A stretch of DNA of 64,000 nucleotides from Phorcysia thermohydrogeniphila (GCF_004339575.1 NZ_SMFV01000003.1:174240-238239), one strand, 5' to 3'; positions 54,213-63,848 are shown, counted from the first letter of the stretch. Numbers and translations are program-made. The notes: a model not told the origin generated them from the sequence alone.

Positions 54213-54295
54213 TCCTTTCCCCCTTATCAAGAATAGATACCGTGATGTGTATTTTCCTATAATTTTGACCAATCCCTTTAAGGAGAGCGTACAGA

Positions 54296-54940
54296 ATGAA
54301 CAGGGAAAAAATAGTTGAAAACCTTAAATCTTTGATAGTCGCTCTTGTTCTTGCATTAATCATTAGAACCTTCTTAGTCCAGTCCTTTCATATACCTTCA
54401 GGCTCCATGATACCAACGCTGCTCGTCGGAGATTTTATACTGGTAGACAAAGTTACCTACCACTTTAGAGAGCCAGAAAGGGGAGACGTCGTCGTTTTCC
54501 TCTACCCAGAAAATAGGGACGTTTACTTCATAAAGAGAATAGTTGGCCTTCCGGGAGACACCGTTCAGGTCATAGACGGAAAGCTCTACATAAACGGGAA
54601 ACCCTGCAGTTACTCCCCAGCAGGCAGTTACAGCTACGTTGAAAAGGGAACGTTAATGAAAGGAGAACTCTTTTACGAGTTCCTTCCCAAGAGGAAAGGA
54701 GGCGAAAAGAAGCATCTGATTTTAAAGACGGGAACTCAAGGGGATAACACAAAAGTATTCGTCATTCCAAAGGACAAGTACTTTATGATGGGTGATAACA
54801 GGAACAACAGCTACGATAGCAGGTTCTGGGGATTCGTTGATAGAAAGAACATAGTAGGCATCGCAAGGGTTATTTTCTTCTCTTGGGATGGAGAGAGACA
54901 CCTGCCCCGTTTCAGCAGAATCTTCAAGCTAATAAACTAA
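54296..54940 (+). CDS. lepB: Signal peptidase I
   Basis: Inner-membrane serine protease that removes signal peptides. One N-terminal membrane helix (11-28), catalytic S37 in IPSGSMIPTL and general base K80 in KRIVGLPGD, plus the late GDNRNNSYDSR box. 214 residues, single-helix form. AAGGAGAG is about ten bases ahead of the ATG. Stands alone between genes on the other strand. Confidence 0.96.
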   Translation: MNREKIVENLKSLIVALVLALIIRTFLVQSFHIPSGSMIPTLLVGDFILVDKVTYHFREPERGDVVVFLYPENRDVYFIKRIVGLPGDTVQVIDGKLYINGKPCSYSPAGSYSYVEKGTLMKGELFYEFLPKRKGGEKKHLILKTGTQGDNTKVFVIPKDKYFMMGDNRNNSYDSRFWGFVDRKNIVGIARVIFFSWDGERHLPRFSRIFKLIN

Positions 54941-54960
54941 GGGGGAGAGGACTCCCCCCT
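54941..54960. terminator. Convergent terminator hairpin between lepB and the HU gene
   Basis: GGGGGAG / CTCCCCC stem of seven pairs with loop AGGA, one base after the lepB stop, followed by CTTT on the plus strand and TTAGTTTATT on the minus strand. It can serve both convergent genes, with a weak T tract. Confidence 0.65.
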
Positions 54961-54967
54961 TTAGAGC

Positions 54968-55264
54968 TTACTTCTTCCTTTTCTTGAGAACTTTCTCAGT
55001 AGCCTCTTTAAGGTCCTTTCCGGGCTTAAAGGCTGGAGAGAGCTTTGCAGGAACTTCTACCTTCTCACCAGTTCTTGGGTTCCTTGCAGTTCTTGGAGCT
55101 CTCTCCTTCATGAGGAAGGTTCCAAAGCCCCTGATTTCTACCTTGTCTCCGCCTTTGAGAGCCTCTGTTACCACCTCAATGAAGGCGTTAAGAGCAGCTT
55201 CGGCATCCTTCTTCCTGATACCTGCCTTTTCAGCAATTGCTGCTACAAGGTCGCTCTTTGTCAT
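54968..55264 (-). CDS. hup: HU-family DNA-binding protein
   Basis: Nucleoid protein, 98 residues. The dimer core MTKSDLVAAIAEKAGI...AALNAF and the arm RGFGTFLMKERAPRTARNPRTGE with the intercalating-proline region are typical of HU/IHF. I start at the ATG with GGAGG eight bases ahead, not at an upstream ATG that adds 15 unlike residues. Confidence 0.96.
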   Translation of the reverse strand: MTKSDLVAAIAEKAGIRKKDAEAALNAFIEVVTEALKGGDKVEIRGFGTFLMKERAPRTARNPRTGEKVEVPAKLSPAFKPGKDLKEATEKVLKKRKK

Positions 55265-55345
55265 AACCGCTCCCTCCTTAACAGGTTTTATTAAGGCAAA
55301 GTCTTTCAAGGCTTAGAAAGAAAATACTATTTTAGCCATTTATTG

Positions 55346-55651
55346 TCAAGAAGTTTCCTGCACCTGCGTTCCAAGCTTTTCCTGCAAAGTTGCAGAGCTT
55401 ATCCCCTCAATCCTGAGGAGTTTAATTCGGCTCGCTTCCCCCTTCACAATCTCTATGTTAGATGCAGGCACTCTTAGCGCCTTTGAAAGCAGCTCAACAA
55501 CTTTCCTGTTGGCCTTACCTCCCTCAGGAGGAACTGTTACCCTGATTTTCAGCCTCCCCTCTTCCACCCCCTCTATCCTGTTCCGAGAGGCCTTGGGTTG
55601 AACCTTCACTTCCAGTTCCACTGCCCCGTTCCTCTTTCTTACCCGTAGCAT
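55346..55651 (-). CDS. DUF167 (YggU) family protein
   Basis: 101-residue alpha/beta protein with the family core VKVQPKASRNRIEGVEEGRLKIRVTVPPEGGKAN split over two strands and a helix (VVELLSKALRVP). Function unknown. Its first 128 bases overlap the end of the divIVA-like gene in another frame; GAGG four bases before the ATG supports this start. Confidence 0.85.
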   Translation of the reverse strand: MLRVRKRNGAVELEVKVQPKASRNRIEGVEEGRLKIRVTVPPEGGKANRKVVELLSKALRVPASNIEIVKGEASRIKLLRIEGISSATLQEKLGTQVQETS

Positions 55652-56039
55652 TTGGCCTCAGCTCCTCAAGAATTCTCGTCATGTCCAAAATGGTCATCTT
55701 AAGCCTATCAAAGAACTGCTTCTGGGCAAGCTTTAACTTCTCTATCTCAAGCTCAAGTTCTTTCTTCTGCTTCTCAAGCTCCTTCTTCTCTTCAAGTTTC
55801 TTCTGGACAATCTTCTCAATTTCCTTTTTGGCCTTCTCTACGAGCTTTTCGGTCTTGTACTCTGGAGTTTTAACCCTAAGGCTCTCTATTTCTTTTAGGA
55901 GCTCCTGATACGCATTAGCCACCTCTATTAAAAAGGCCTCAACCTCATCTGGGTCATATCCAAAGAGCTTTTTACTGAACTCCTTTGTCCTTATATCCTG
56001 AGGCCTAAGTTTTACCTTCCTACCCTGAACGTTCTTCAT
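55524..56039 (-). CDS. divIVA: DivIVA-domain protein
   Basis: Coiled-coil protein of 171 residues with the DivIVA membrane-binding N-terminus (LRPQDIRTKEFSKKLFGYDPDEVEAFL) and a long Lys/Glu coiled coil (about 55-130). The last 40 or so residues are low-complexity (Gly, Ser, Glu) and are read over the start of the DUF167 gene, so the natural end may have been closer to residue 132. Start: internal ATG with AGGAAAGGAAGAA ahead, clear of yggT. Confidence 0.85.
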   Translation of the reverse strand: MKNVQGRKVKLRPQDIRTKEFSKKLFGYDPDEVEAFLIEVANAYQELLKEIESLRVKTPEYKTEKLVEKAKKEIEKIVQKKLEEKKELEKQKKELELEIEKLKLAQKQFFDRLKMTILDMTRILEELRPNATGKKEERGSGTGSEGSTQGLSEQDRGGGRGEAENQGNSSS

Positions 56040-56055
56040 TTCTTCCTTTCCTCTA

Positions 56056-56292
56056 TTAGAGCAAACTATCAAGCAACTGCAAAATGATTATAGCAACAAT
56101 GGGACTAATATCTATTCCGTGAATAGGTGGAACAACTTTCCGTATGGGTTCAAGCAAACCGTCCGTAAGCTCAATAATACTGTCAACTATCCGGTTTCTA
56201 CTGTGAGGAGGAACCCAAGTAAGAAGTGAACCGATAATGATAAGCCAAGTAAGTAGTTCAATAGCCGTGTGTAAGATCTCTTTCACCAGCAT
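56056..56292 (-). CDS. YggT family membrane protein
   Basis: 78-residue single YggT repeat: two membrane helices (about 10-28 and 63-77) and the conserved LTWVP and LTDGLLEPIRKVVPPI blocks. YggT proteins sit near divIVA and cell-division genes in many bacteria, as here, and are thought to act in osmotic or envelope functions. Overlaps the rdgB end by ten bases. Confidence 0.92.
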   Translation of the reverse strand: MLVKEILHTAIELLTWLIIIGSLLTWVPPHSRNRIVDSIIELTDGLLEPIRKVVPPIHGIDISPIVAIIILQLLDSLL

Positions 56293-56879
56293 CTTATCTC
56301 CTCTATGAGCTTAACGAGTTTACCAAAAGCTTTTCCCCTGTGGCTTATCCTGTTTTTCTCTTCCAAAGAGAGCTCCGCCATCGTCCTTTCATAACCTTCC
56401 GGTATGAATAGAGGGTCGTAGCCAAACCCCCCGCTACCTCTTGGCTCTGTTATCACTTTACCCTTTACCTCGCCTTCGCTCCAGAGTCCCATCCCTTCAG
56501 GGAAAGCAACAACGACAAAAGAAACGTACCTAGCAGGTGATTCCTCTAGCCCTCTTTTCTTCAGTTCCTCTATAAGTTTCCTGTTGTTCTCCTCGTCTGT
56601 AGCATTTTCCCCAGCAAAGCGGGAAGAGTAAACTCCCGGCCTTCCACCTAACGCTTCAACCTCAAGACCTGAATCTTCAGCAATCACAGGCTCTCCTAAG
56701 GCCCTAGCGTAGTAAATAGCCTTCTGGTAGGCATTTTCAAGGAAAGTTTCTCCCGTTTCTTCCGGTGAAGGAACGTTCTTTACTTCATCTATGGGGACAA
56801 CATCTATACCAAAACGTTTTAGTTTCTCCTTAACTTCCCTAACTTTTCCTCTGTTCTTTGTAGCAAAGATTATCCTCAT
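56283..56879 (-). CDS. rdgB: XTP/dITP diphosphatase (RdgB/HAM1)
   Basis: House-cleaning pyrophosphatase removing ITP, XTP and dITP. Substrate motif [14 protein letters not shown] at the N-terminus, catalytic [24 protein letters not shown] in two pieces, and [15 protein letters not shown]. 198 residues is standard. The start overlaps the rph stop by ATGA, a conserved arrangement. Confidence 0.96.
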   Translation of the reverse strand: MRIIFATKNRGKVREVKEKLKRFGIDVVPIDEVKNVPSPEETGETFLENAYQKAIYYARALGEPVIAEDSGLEVEALGGRPGVYSSRFAGENATDEENNRKLIEELKKRGLEESPARYVSFVVVAFPEGMGLWSEGEVKGKVITEPRGSGGFGYDPLFIPEGYERTMAELSLEEKNRISHRGKAFGKLVKLIEEIRCW

Positions 56880-57586
56880 TCTTCCACCCCGAGAACTTTC
56901 TTCTGTTTTTCAAAAAGCTGTTTTATACCGGCCTCTCCCAAAGCAAGAAGTCTATCAAGGTCGTTCCTTGAAAAAGGCTTACCTTCAGCAGTTCCCTGAA
57001 TTTCAATAAACTCACCTCTGTCGTTCATAACGATGTTCATATCCACTTCTGCTATTGAATCTTCTTCATAGTTAAGATCAAGGAGGTACTCACCGTCCAC
57101 TATACCGACGCTCACTGCGGCAACAAAGTTTTTAACGGCAGAGAGCTTATCTATCTTTTGGAGAGCTCTGTAAAGGGCAACAAAAGCCCCAGTTATAGAG
57201 GCCGTCCTCGTTCCTCCGTCAGCCTGAATAACGTCACAGTCTATCCAAATTGTTATCTCCCCAAGGGCTAAAAGGTCAACGGAACTCCTTAGCGACCTCC
57301 CTATAAGCCTCTGTATCTCCTGCGTTCTACCTGTAAGCCTTCCTTTTGCAGACTCCCTAACCGTTCTCTGGACAGTTGCACGGGGAATCATTGAGTACTC
57401 GGCAGTTATCCAACCCTGTCCGCTACCTTTCAAAAACGGCGGAACTTTCTCCTCAACCGAGGCGGTACAGATAACCCTTGTATCGCCAAACTCTATAAGG
57501 CACGAACCCTCTGCGTGCTTTATATAGTCAAGGGTAATCTTTACCTCCCTTAGCTCATCAGGCCTTCTACCATCACTCCTTATCAA
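56876..57586 (-). CDS. rph: Ribonuclease PH
   Basis: Phosphorolytic 3'-5' exoribonuclease that trims tRNA precursors. [17 protein letters not shown] start, [26 protein letters not shown] and the [16 protein letters not shown] phosphate site are all present. I start at a TTG with AGGAGG six bases ahead, which gives the family N-terminus; the longer frame adds five residues. The gene overlaps the murI end by 14 bases. Confidence 0.96.
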   Translation of the reverse strand: MIRSDGRRPDELREVKITLDYIKHAEGSCLIEFGDTRVICTASVEEKVPPFLKGSGQGWITAEYSMIPRATVQRTVRESAKGRLTGRTQEIQRLIGRSLRSSVDLLALGEITIWIDCDVIQADGGTRTASITGAFVALYRALQKIDKLSAVKNFVAAVSVGIVDGEYLLDLNYEEDSIAEVDMNIVMNDRGEFIEIQGTAEGKPFSRNDLDRLLALGEAGIKQLFEKQKKVLGVEE

Positions 57587-58364
57587 CTGAGACCTCCTCA
57601 ATGGAAATCTTTTCCCCCATTATCATCCTCGCAATCCTCTCAAACCTTTCAGTTTTATCGCTCACCAATATCCTTACAGCTCCTACCCCACTTTCCCTCT
57701 TTGCAGGTAAAACCTTGGAAACTTCCTGAGCAACGGCCTCAGCAGAGTCTATGAGCTCAACTCCATCGCCGCAAACCTTTTTCAGTACCCCTTTTATGAG
57801 AGGATAGTGGGTGCAGCCTAAAACTAAAGTGTCAATTTTTTCTTTTAGCAGAGGGGTTAAGTATCGCCTTGCAATCTCCTCGGTGATAGGGTCATCAAGC
57901 CACCCTTCCTCAATTAGAGGAACAAATAGAGGACACGCCTTTTCAAAAACCTCGGCAAAGGGATTTACGGAAACAATTGCCTTCCGATAAGCACCGCTCC
58001 TTATAGTCGCCTCTGTACCTATGACCCCTATCCTACCGGAGCGTGTCCTGTGAACGGCTAACTTAGCTCCCGGCCTAACGACTCCTATAACGGGAAACCT
58101 AAACTCACTCCTCAGAATTTCCAAGGCGTAAGAGGAGGATGTATTACAGGCAACAACGACCATCTTAACGTTAAAGCTCTCAAGGAGTTTTGTATTCTCA
58201 AGGCTGTACCTTATTATCGTTCTGGGGGATTTTGTTCCGTAGGGAACTCTTGCAGTGTCTCCAAAGTAGATAAGGTTTTCTGAAGGGAGAAGTTCTTTTA
58301 GAGCTTTCAGAACAGTTAGTCCACCAACTCCAGAATCAAAAACACCAATTGGTCTATCGGGCAT
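57573..58364 (-). CDS. murI: Glutamate racemase
   Basis: Makes D-glutamate for peptidoglycan. [17 protein letters not shown] at the N-terminus, first catalytic cysteine in VVACNTSS and second in LGCTHYPLI. 263 residues. First gene of a leftward cluster murI-rph-rdgB-yggT-divIVA-DUF167; divergent from relA. Confidence 0.96.
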   Translation of the reverse strand: MPDRPIGVFDSGVGGLTVLKALKELLPSENLIYFGDTARVPYGTKSPRTIIRYSLENTKLLESFNVKMVVVACNTSSSYALEILRSEFRFPVIGVVRPGAKLAVHRTRSGRIGVIGTEATIRSGAYRKAIVSVNPFAEVFEKACPLFVPLIEEGWLDDPITEEIARRYLTPLLKEKIDTLVLGCTHYPLIKGVLKKVCGDGVELIDSAEAVAQEVSKVLPAKRESGVGAVRILVSDKTERFERIARMIMGEKISIEEVSVDKE

Positions 58365-58445
58365 TGCATCTCCTAAGAGAGAGGCTCTAATTTTAAAAGG
58401 TTAGCACTTGCAAGCAGTTAGAAAAAACAACCAGCGGGAAAAACT

Positions 58446-60608
58446 ATGAGAAGCTGTAAGGAAATTATAGATAAAGTAAAAGAATACAGGGACTCTTTTG
58501 ACGAGGAGCAAATAGTAAAAGCCTACGAGTTCGCAAAGAAGAAACACGAGGGGATGTTCAGGAAGTCTGGTGAACCTTTCTTCTCCCACCCAGCAGAAGT
58601 GGCCTACATACTTGCAGAGCTCCGAATGGACGTCCCAACGATAGTCGCCGGCCTCCTTCACGATACCGTAGAAGACACTGATACAACCTTAGAGGAGATA
58701 GAGAAAGAATTCGGTAGAGAAGTAGCCTTTATAGTTAAAGGCGTAACAAAACTTGAAGGTTACCACTTTACAAGCAAAGAGGAGAGGGACGCAGAGAGCT
58801 TCAGAAACCTCCTCATCTCCTTGGCCGAAGATATTAGGGTTCTGATAGTAAAGCTTGCCGACAGACTCCACAACATGAGAACGCTGAGCAGCATGTCAAG
58901 GGAAAGTCAGCTGAGGAACGCAAAAGAGACCTTAAGTATCTACGCCCCCTTGGCAAACAGGCTTGGAATGTACCGCCTCAAGAACGAGCTTGAAGACCTT
59001 TCCCTCCTTTATTTGGAACCGGAAGTTTACAGAGAGATTGAAAAAAAGGTAGAAGAGGTAAAGAAAAAGCTACTTCCCTACCTTGAAGGCGTAATAGCCA
59101 CGGTCAAGGAAAGGTTAAAGGAGAGCAACCTGAATGGAGAAATTCAGTGGCGGATTAAGCACATCTACGGAATATACAGGAAAATGGTAAGGAAGAACAT
59201 TCCCTTTGAGGAAGTTTACGACGTAGCCGGCATAAGGATAATAACCGACACCGTTGCCGACTGTTACCAGATACTTGGAATAATTCACAGTCTCTGGACC
59301 CCCGTCCCCGGCAGGATAAAGGACTACATCGCCACACCAAAACCAAACATGTACCAGTCCCTCCACACGACCGTTGTAGGCCCTAAAGGACAGTTCATAG
59401 AGTTCCAGATAAGAACTTGGGAAATGCACCAAGTCGCTGAGATGGGTATCGCCGCCCACTGGAAGTATAAGGAAGGAGGTGGAGCTCTCTCAGAGGCAGA
59501 GAAGGAAAGGTTCATATGGCTCAGGAATCTCCTTGAGTGGGTTAAAGAGGAGAAAGACCCAAGAGAGTTCATAGAGTCTGTCAAGTCCGACCTCTACGGG
59601 GAAGAGGTCTACGTATTTACCCCCAAGGGAGACCTAAAAACCCTCCCCGTTGGTTCAACTCCAGTAGACTTTGCCTACGCCATCCACACCTCCGTCGGCC
59701 ACAGGTGTAAGGCCGCAAAAGTAAACGGAAAGCTCGTCCCCCTAAACTACACCCTGCAGAGCGGAGACAGAGTTGAAATAATCACGGGAAACGAGGAAAG
59801 ACCAAGCAGGGACTGGCTAAACTTCGTTAAGACCTCAAAGGCAAGGAACGCCATAAAGAACTTCCTAAGGAAAGAAGAAAACGAAAGAGCTAAGAAGCTC
59901 GGTGAGAGCCTCCTTGACAAAGCCATAAGGAAACTCTCCGAAAAGAGCTTAAGCACCCTTAAGGAAGAAGAGGATTTCTCAGAAGTTCTCTCATCCCTCG
60001 GCTACTCAAACCTTGATTCGGCACTCATAGACATCGGCTACATGCAACTTGACCCCGAAAAACTTGCCCGCCGTCTCCTCAAGATTCCAGTTGAAACGGA
60101 GAAAAGGAAGAAAAAGACCAAAACCGCCCAAGATACGAGCGGAATAAAGGTTGACGGCATTGACAACGTAATGGTTTCCTTAGCCGACTGTTGCCACCCC
60201 TTACCGGGGGACGAAGTCGTAGGAGTAGTCAACTCAGGGAAGGGAATCGTCATTCATACGGCCAACTGTATTGTAGCCAGACAGATTGAAGAAAGCGCCC
60301 CGGGAAAGGTGGTAAGCGTAGAGTTTGAACCGTCAAACAGGGTCTACAACGCAAAGGTGAGAGTCTCTGTAGAGGACCGTCCGGGAATGCTTGCAAACGT
60401 CTCCTCAGCTATAGCAAAGTTTAAGATAAACATAGCTTCAGTGAACGTAAGGAGGAGCTCCACAGGCAGAGCCGTTATGGACTTCATACTTCAGGTAAAG
60501 AGCAGAGAAGAGTTAGAAAACGTCCTCCGTGCCATAAAGAACGTTAAGGGGGTAATAGCAGCAAAGAGAATTTACAGGGAAAGGGTCAAACAAGAAGCCC
60601 TTAACTAA
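58446..60608 (+). CDS. relA: Bifunctional (p)ppGpp synthase/hydrolase (RelA/SpoT)
   Basis: Stringent-response enzyme, 720 residues. N-terminal HD hydrolase with FFSHPAEVA and LLHDTVEDT, both needed for metal binding, so hydrolysis is expected; synthase domain with YDVAGIRIITD and KDYIATPKPNMYQSLHT; TGS domain (VFTPKGDLKTLP); and a C-terminal ACT domain (VEDRPGMLANVSS). A CCHPLPGDEV zinc-finger-like segment precedes the ACT domain. As the only long RSH in view it probably does both reactions. The ribosome site is weak (GGGAAAAACT). Confidence 0.95.
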   Translation: MRSCKEIIDKVKEYRDSFDEEQIVKAYEFAKKKHEGMFRKSGEPFFSHPAEVAYILAELRMDVPTIVAGLLHDTVEDTDTTLEEIEKEFGREVAFIVKGVTKLEGYHFTSKEERDAESFRNLLISLAEDIRVLIVKLADRLHNMRTLSSMSRESQLRNAKETLSIYAPLANRLGMYRLKNELEDLSLLYLEPEVYREIEKKVEEVKKKLLPYLEGVIATVKERLKESNLNGEIQWRIKHIYGIYRKMVRKNIPFEEVYDVAGIRIITDTVADCYQILGIIHSLWTPVPGRIKDYIATPKPNMYQSLHTTVVGPKGQFIEFQIRTWEMHQVAEMGIAAHWKYKEGGGALSEAEKERFIWLRNLLEWVKEEKDPREFIESVKSDLYGEEVYVFTPKGDLKTLPVGSTPVDFAYAIHTSVGHRCKAAKVNGKLVPLNYTLQSGDRVEIITGNEERPSRDWLNFVKTSKARNAIKNFLRKEENERAKKLGESLLDKAIRKLSEKSLSTLKEEEDFSEVLSSLGYSNLDSALIDIGYMQLDPEKLARRLLKIPVETEKRKKKTKTAQDTSGIKVDGIDNVMVSLADCCHPLPGDEVVGVVNSGKGIVIHTANCIVARQIEESAPGKVVSVEFEPSNRVYNAKVRVSVEDRPGMLANVSSAIAKFKINIASVNVRRSSTGRAVMDFILQVKSREELENVLRAIKNVKGVIAAKRIYRERVKQEALN

Positions 60609-60673
60609 AACTTTGAAAAAGAGGAAAGCAATACTATTTTTTGTAAGGACGACAGCATACCCGGAGGAACACT

Positions 60674-61276
60674 ATGGAAGAAATCCTTAACCAGTACATT
60701 CCCATCGTCATAGAGCAAACCGGTAGAGGAGAAAGAGCCTACGATATCTACTCAAGGCTCCTAAAAGACAGAATCATAATGCTCGGAACCCCAATAGACG
60801 ATCACGTTGCCAACCTAATAGTAGCCCAGCTCCTCTTCTTAGAGGCCGAGGATCCAGAAAAGGACATATACCTCTACATAAACAGCCCCGGAGGAGTAGT
60901 AACTGCAGGGCTTGCCATCTACGACACTATGCAGTACATAAAGCCCGACGTTGTAACAATTTGCCTTGGACAGGCAGCAAGCATGGGAGCTGTTCTGCTT
61001 GCGGCTGGAGCTCCCGGAAAGCGCTTTGCCCTCCCCCACGCAAGGATAATGATTCATCAGCCCTTGGGAGGTTTCCAAGGACAGGCAACTGACATAGAAA
61101 TCCACGCCAAAGAGATACTCAGACTTAAGAAAATCCTGAACGAAATCCTCTCAAAGCACACCGGCCAGCCCATAGAGAAAATAGAGAAGGACACCGACAG
61201 GGACTTCTTCATGAGCGCAGAAGAAGCCAAAGAGTACGGACTCATTGACAAAGTCCTTACAAAGAGGGGTAAATAG
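60674..61276 (+). CDS. clpP: ATP-dependent Clp protease proteolytic subunit
   Basis: Serine peptidase of the barrel-shaped ClpXP/ClpAP protease. Catalytic serine in [11 protein letters not shown], histidine in [10 protein letters not shown] and the aspartate in DTDRDFFMS. 200 residues, with a very short propeptide. CCGGAGGAACACT lies ahead of the ATG. Two bases before ribBA. Confidence 0.97.
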   Translation: MEEILNQYIPIVIEQTGRGERAYDIYSRLLKDRIIMLGTPIDDHVANLIVAQLLFLEAEDPEKDIYLYINSPGGVVTAGLAIYDTMQYIKPDVVTICLGQAASMGAVLLAAGAPGKRFALPHARIMIHQPLGGFQGQATDIEIHAKEILRLKKILNEILSKHTGQPIEKIEKDTDRDFFMSAEEAKEYGLIDKVLTKRGK

Positions 61277-61278
61277 CC

Positions 61279-62541
61279 TTGGTAAAGGGACGCTTCCCCT
61301 TAGATAGGGTTGAAGAGGCCATTGAGGATATAAGAAACGGAAAGATGGTGGTCGTCGTTGACGACCCCAACAGGGAAAACGAAGGGGACTTAGTTATAGC
61401 GGCTGAAAAGGTTACCCCAGAGGCCATAAACTTCATGGCAAAGTACGGAAGAGGTTTAATTTGCCTTGCCCTTCCAGAAGAGCGGTGCGACGAGCTCGGA
61501 TTTGAGCCGATGACGCTAAGGCCTTCCGACCCAAAAGAAACCGCCTTCTGCGTTTCCGTTGACGCCCACCCAAAGTTTGGAACAACAACAGGGATATCGG
61601 CATACGACAGAGCCACAACGATTTTAAGAGCAATATCTCCAGACGCAAAGCCGGAAGACTTCGTAAAGCCCGGCCACGTTTTTCCTTTACGGGCAAGGAA
61701 GGGAGGCGTCCTTAAACGTTCCGGACACACAGAAGCTGCCGTTGACCTTGCACGCCTTGCAGGCCTTTACCCTGCCGGCGTGATATGCGAGATAATGGAC
61801 GACGACGGAACGATGATGCGCCTCCCCAAGCTCATAGACTATGCAAGGGAGCACGGCCTCAAGATTATCTCCATAGCCGACCTCATTGAATACAGGATGA
61901 AGAGCGAAAGCCTCATAAAGAGGGAGGCAGAGGCCAACCTACCAACCGCCTACGGAACTTGGAAGATATACGCCTACACGTCCCTCGTTGACAACAAGGA
62001 ACACGTAGCCCTCGTTATGGGAGAAATAAAAGAGGACGAACCCGTTTTAGTTAGAGTCCACTCAGAGTGTCTCACCGGCGACGTTTTTGGCTCTCTGAAG
62101 TGTGACTGCCGTTCACAGCTTCACAAGGCTATGGAAATGATTGCGAAAGAAGGAAAAGGAGTCATTGTTTACCTGAGACAGGAAGGTAGAGGTATAGGCC
62201 TCGTAAACAAAATAAAGGCTTACCACCTTCAGGACCACGGATTTGATACGGTAGAGGCCAATAAAAAGCTCGGATTTCCTCCGGATATGAGAGATTTTGG
62301 AATCGGAGCTCAGATACTTAGAGACCTCGGCGTAAGGAAGATGAGGCTAATGACGAACAACCCGAGGAAGCTCATAGGACTTGAAGGTTACGGGCTTGAA
62401 GTTGTAGAGAGAGTTCCCATAGAAGTCGGCATCTGTAAATACAACGTCAACTACCTGAAAACGAAGAAAGAGAAGCTTGGACATATGCTAAACCTTGGAA
62501 ATTTGGAGGGAAACGATGGAGGAGAGGGTAACACTACCTGA
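61279..62541 (+). CDS. ribBA: Bifunctional riboflavin biosynthesis protein RibBA
   Basis: Fusion of 3,4-dihydroxy-2-butanone-4-phosphate synthase (about 1-205; [26 protein letters not shown]) and GTP cyclohydrolase II (about 206-410; zinc cysteines in [14 protein letters not shown], then [15 protein letters not shown]). The two starting steps of flavin synthesis. TTG start after clpP. The end overlaps the next gene by 26 bases. No FMN riboswitch is seen. Confidence 0.96.
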   Translation: MVKGRFPLDRVEEAIEDIRNGKMVVVVDDPNRENEGDLVIAAEKVTPEAINFMAKYGRGLICLALPEERCDELGFEPMTLRPSDPKETAFCVSVDAHPKFGTTTGISAYDRATTILRAISPDAKPEDFVKPGHVFPLRARKGGVLKRSGHTEAAVDLARLAGLYPAGVICEIMDDDGTMMRLPKLIDYAREHGLKIISIADLIEYRMKSESLIKREAEANLPTAYGTWKIYAYTSLVDNKEHVALVMGEIKEDEPVLVRVHSECLTGDVFGSLKCDCRSQLHKAMEMIAKEGKGVIVYLRQEGRGIGLVNKIKAYHLQDHGFDTVEANKKLGFPPDMRDFGIGAQILRDLGVRKMRLMTNNPRKLIGLEGYGLEVVERVPIEVGICKYNVNYLKTKKEKLGHMLNLGNLEGNDGGEGNTT

Positions 62542-62803
62542 AAACATAAAGGTAGAAGTTGAAAAAATTACCTCTTCCCTTAACAGCCTCGTTGAAAACC
62601 TCGTTAAGAGCTATGAAGAGAGAATAGCAGAGCTTGAGACAAAGTGTGAGGAACTTGAACAGGAGAACATTGAGCTAAAGTACAAGCTCCGCCAGCTCAG
62701 CAACGACCTCAAGAACCTCAGCGAGAGAATTGCCTCCGAGTTCCTCAAGAGAGCCGAATCCGCCTTTCAGGAGGTTTCAGAATCAAACCGTCAATCGGAG
62801 TAA
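62516..62803 (+). CDS. Small coiled-coil protein
   Basis: 95 residues, almost entirely a heptad-type coiled coil ([27 protein letters not shown] in two halves). ATG with GGAGGG five bases ahead, inside the end of ribBA. Resembles cell-division ZapA/ZapB-like small coiled-coil proteins in size, but no specific match is seen. The pdxA gene starts within its 3' end. Confidence 0.75.
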   Translation: MEERVTLPENIKVEVEKITSSLNSLVENLVKSYEERIAELETKCEELEQENIELKYKLRQLSNDLKNLSERIASEFLKRAESAFQEVSESNRQSE

Positions 62804-63738
62804 CCTTAGGAGACCCGGCAGGCATAGGGAGCGAGATTCTCTTAAAGTCTTTATACTTCCTTCGCTCCCTGTCCCTTCCTATTTTCGTTTACGGCTCACG
62901 TAACGTCATTGAGTTTTACTCTGAGCTCTTAAATCTACCCTGTGATTTACCCATCGTTAAAGGGGCAAGGAGGGGAGCTCCACCGGGAATTTACCTCATA
63001 AACGTCACCGATAACGTCCCCTTTAAACCGGGAGAAGTAGGAAAAGACTCAGGAAAAGCCCAAATCCTCTACATAGAGAAAGCCATTGAAGACGCCAAAA
63101 GAGGGGAAATAAAGGCGATTGTTACCCTCCCTATAAACAAGGAAAGTGCAAAACTTGGGGGCTTTCCATTTCCGGGACACACAGAGTTCTTAGCCCACGC
63201 CTTCGGCGTTAAAGAGTACGCAATGATGCTTGCAAACGAAAAGTTAAAAGTCGTTCTCCAGACAACCCACGTGGCCTTAAAGGAAGTCCCAAGCTTAATA
63301 ACAGAAGAGAAAATCCTTTCAAAGCTAAGGTTAATAGACAAAAGCCTCAAAAAACCCCGTATAGCCGTTGCCGGCCTAAACCCCCACGCAGGAGAAAACG
63401 GCCTTTTTGGGGACGAGGAGCTAAAAATCATCAGACCAGCAATAGAAAAGGCAAAAAAAGAAGGAATAAACGTAGCCGGCCCTCTACCGGCAGACACAGT
63501 ATTTGTGAGAGCTCTAAAAGGTGAATTTGAGGTTGTCCTATGCATGTACCACGACCAAGGGCTCATTCCCATAAAGCTACTCGGGTTTGGAAATAGCGTA
63601 AACGTCACCTTAGGACTTCCAGTCGTCAGAACATCCGTTGACCACGGGACAGCCTACGACATTGCAGGGAAAGGCATAGCCAGCCCAGAGAGCTTCAAAA
63701 CTGCCGTAAAAATGGCGATAGAACTTCTAACCCGTTGA
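62782..63738 (+). CDS. pdxA: 4-hydroxythreonine-4-phosphate dehydrogenase PdxA, apparent AUC start
   Basis: Vitamin B6 enzyme that oxidises 4-phosphohydroxy-threonine. PdxA blocks are complete from [15 protein letters not shown] through FPGHTEFLAHA, VLQTTHVALKEV, GLNPHAGENG, AMYHDQG-type CMYHDQGLIPIK and RTSVDHGTAYDIAGKG, giving 318 residues against 329 in E. coli. There is no ATG, GTG or TTG in frame near the expected start. AGGAGG (62769-62774) is seven bases before ATC AAA CCG, so AUC is the likely start codon. The next in-frame ATG, at 63223, is about 145 residues inside the protein. Confidence 0.88.
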   Translation: MKPSIGVTLGDPAGIGSEILLKSLYFLRSLSLPIFVYGSRNVIEFYSELLNLPCDLPIVKGARRGAPPGIYLINVTDNVPFKPGEVGKDSGKAQILYIEKAIEDAKRGEIKAIVTLPINKESAKLGGFPFPGHTEFLAHAFGVKEYAMMLANEKLKVVLQTTHVALKEVPSLITEEKILSKLRLIDKSLKKPRIAVAGLNPHAGENGLFGDEELKIIRPAIEKAKKEGINVAGPLPADTVFVRALKGEFEVVLCMYHDQGLIPIKLLGFGNSVNVTLGLPVVRTSVDHGTAYDIAGKGIASPESFKTAVKMAIELLTR

Positions 63739-63762
63739 CACTCAGCGAGGAAAACCTATATT
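63735..63762 (+). promoter_or_regulatory. rRNA operon promoter P1
   Basis: TTGACA (overlapping the pdxA stop) and TATATT after a 16-base spacer (or TATTAT after 18). It is the first of two consensus-like promoters ahead of 16S rRNA. Confidence 0.6.
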
Positions 63763-63784
63763 ATTCCATCCGCGAGCGACAGAA

Positions 63785-63820
63785 TCCCTCAAGCGGGGTT
63801 GACAGAAGCCCCGTGAGGGA
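63785..63820 (+). repeat. Imperfect hairpin between the rRNA promoters
   Basis: Outer stem TCCCTCA/TGAGGGA (7 bp), two-base bulge, inner stem CGGGG/CCCCG (5 bp), loop TTGACAGAAG. In RNA from P1 it would form a strong stem; in DNA its loop is the -35 box of P2. Confidence 0.7.
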
Positions 63821-63827
63821 ATAGATT
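63799..63827 (+). promoter_or_regulatory. rRNA operon promoter P2
   Basis: TTGACA, a 17-base spacer and TAGATT followed by TAAAAATTGCGCG, a layout close to ideal for sigma70, about 120 bases before mature 16S. Confidence 0.7.
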
Positions 63828-63848
63828 TAAAAATTGCGCGCCACAAAA

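Noticed and set aside
63223..63738. Short 171-residue PdxA fragment starting at an internal ATG
   Set aside because: All upstream PdxA motifs are in the same open frame, so this is not a truncated gene.
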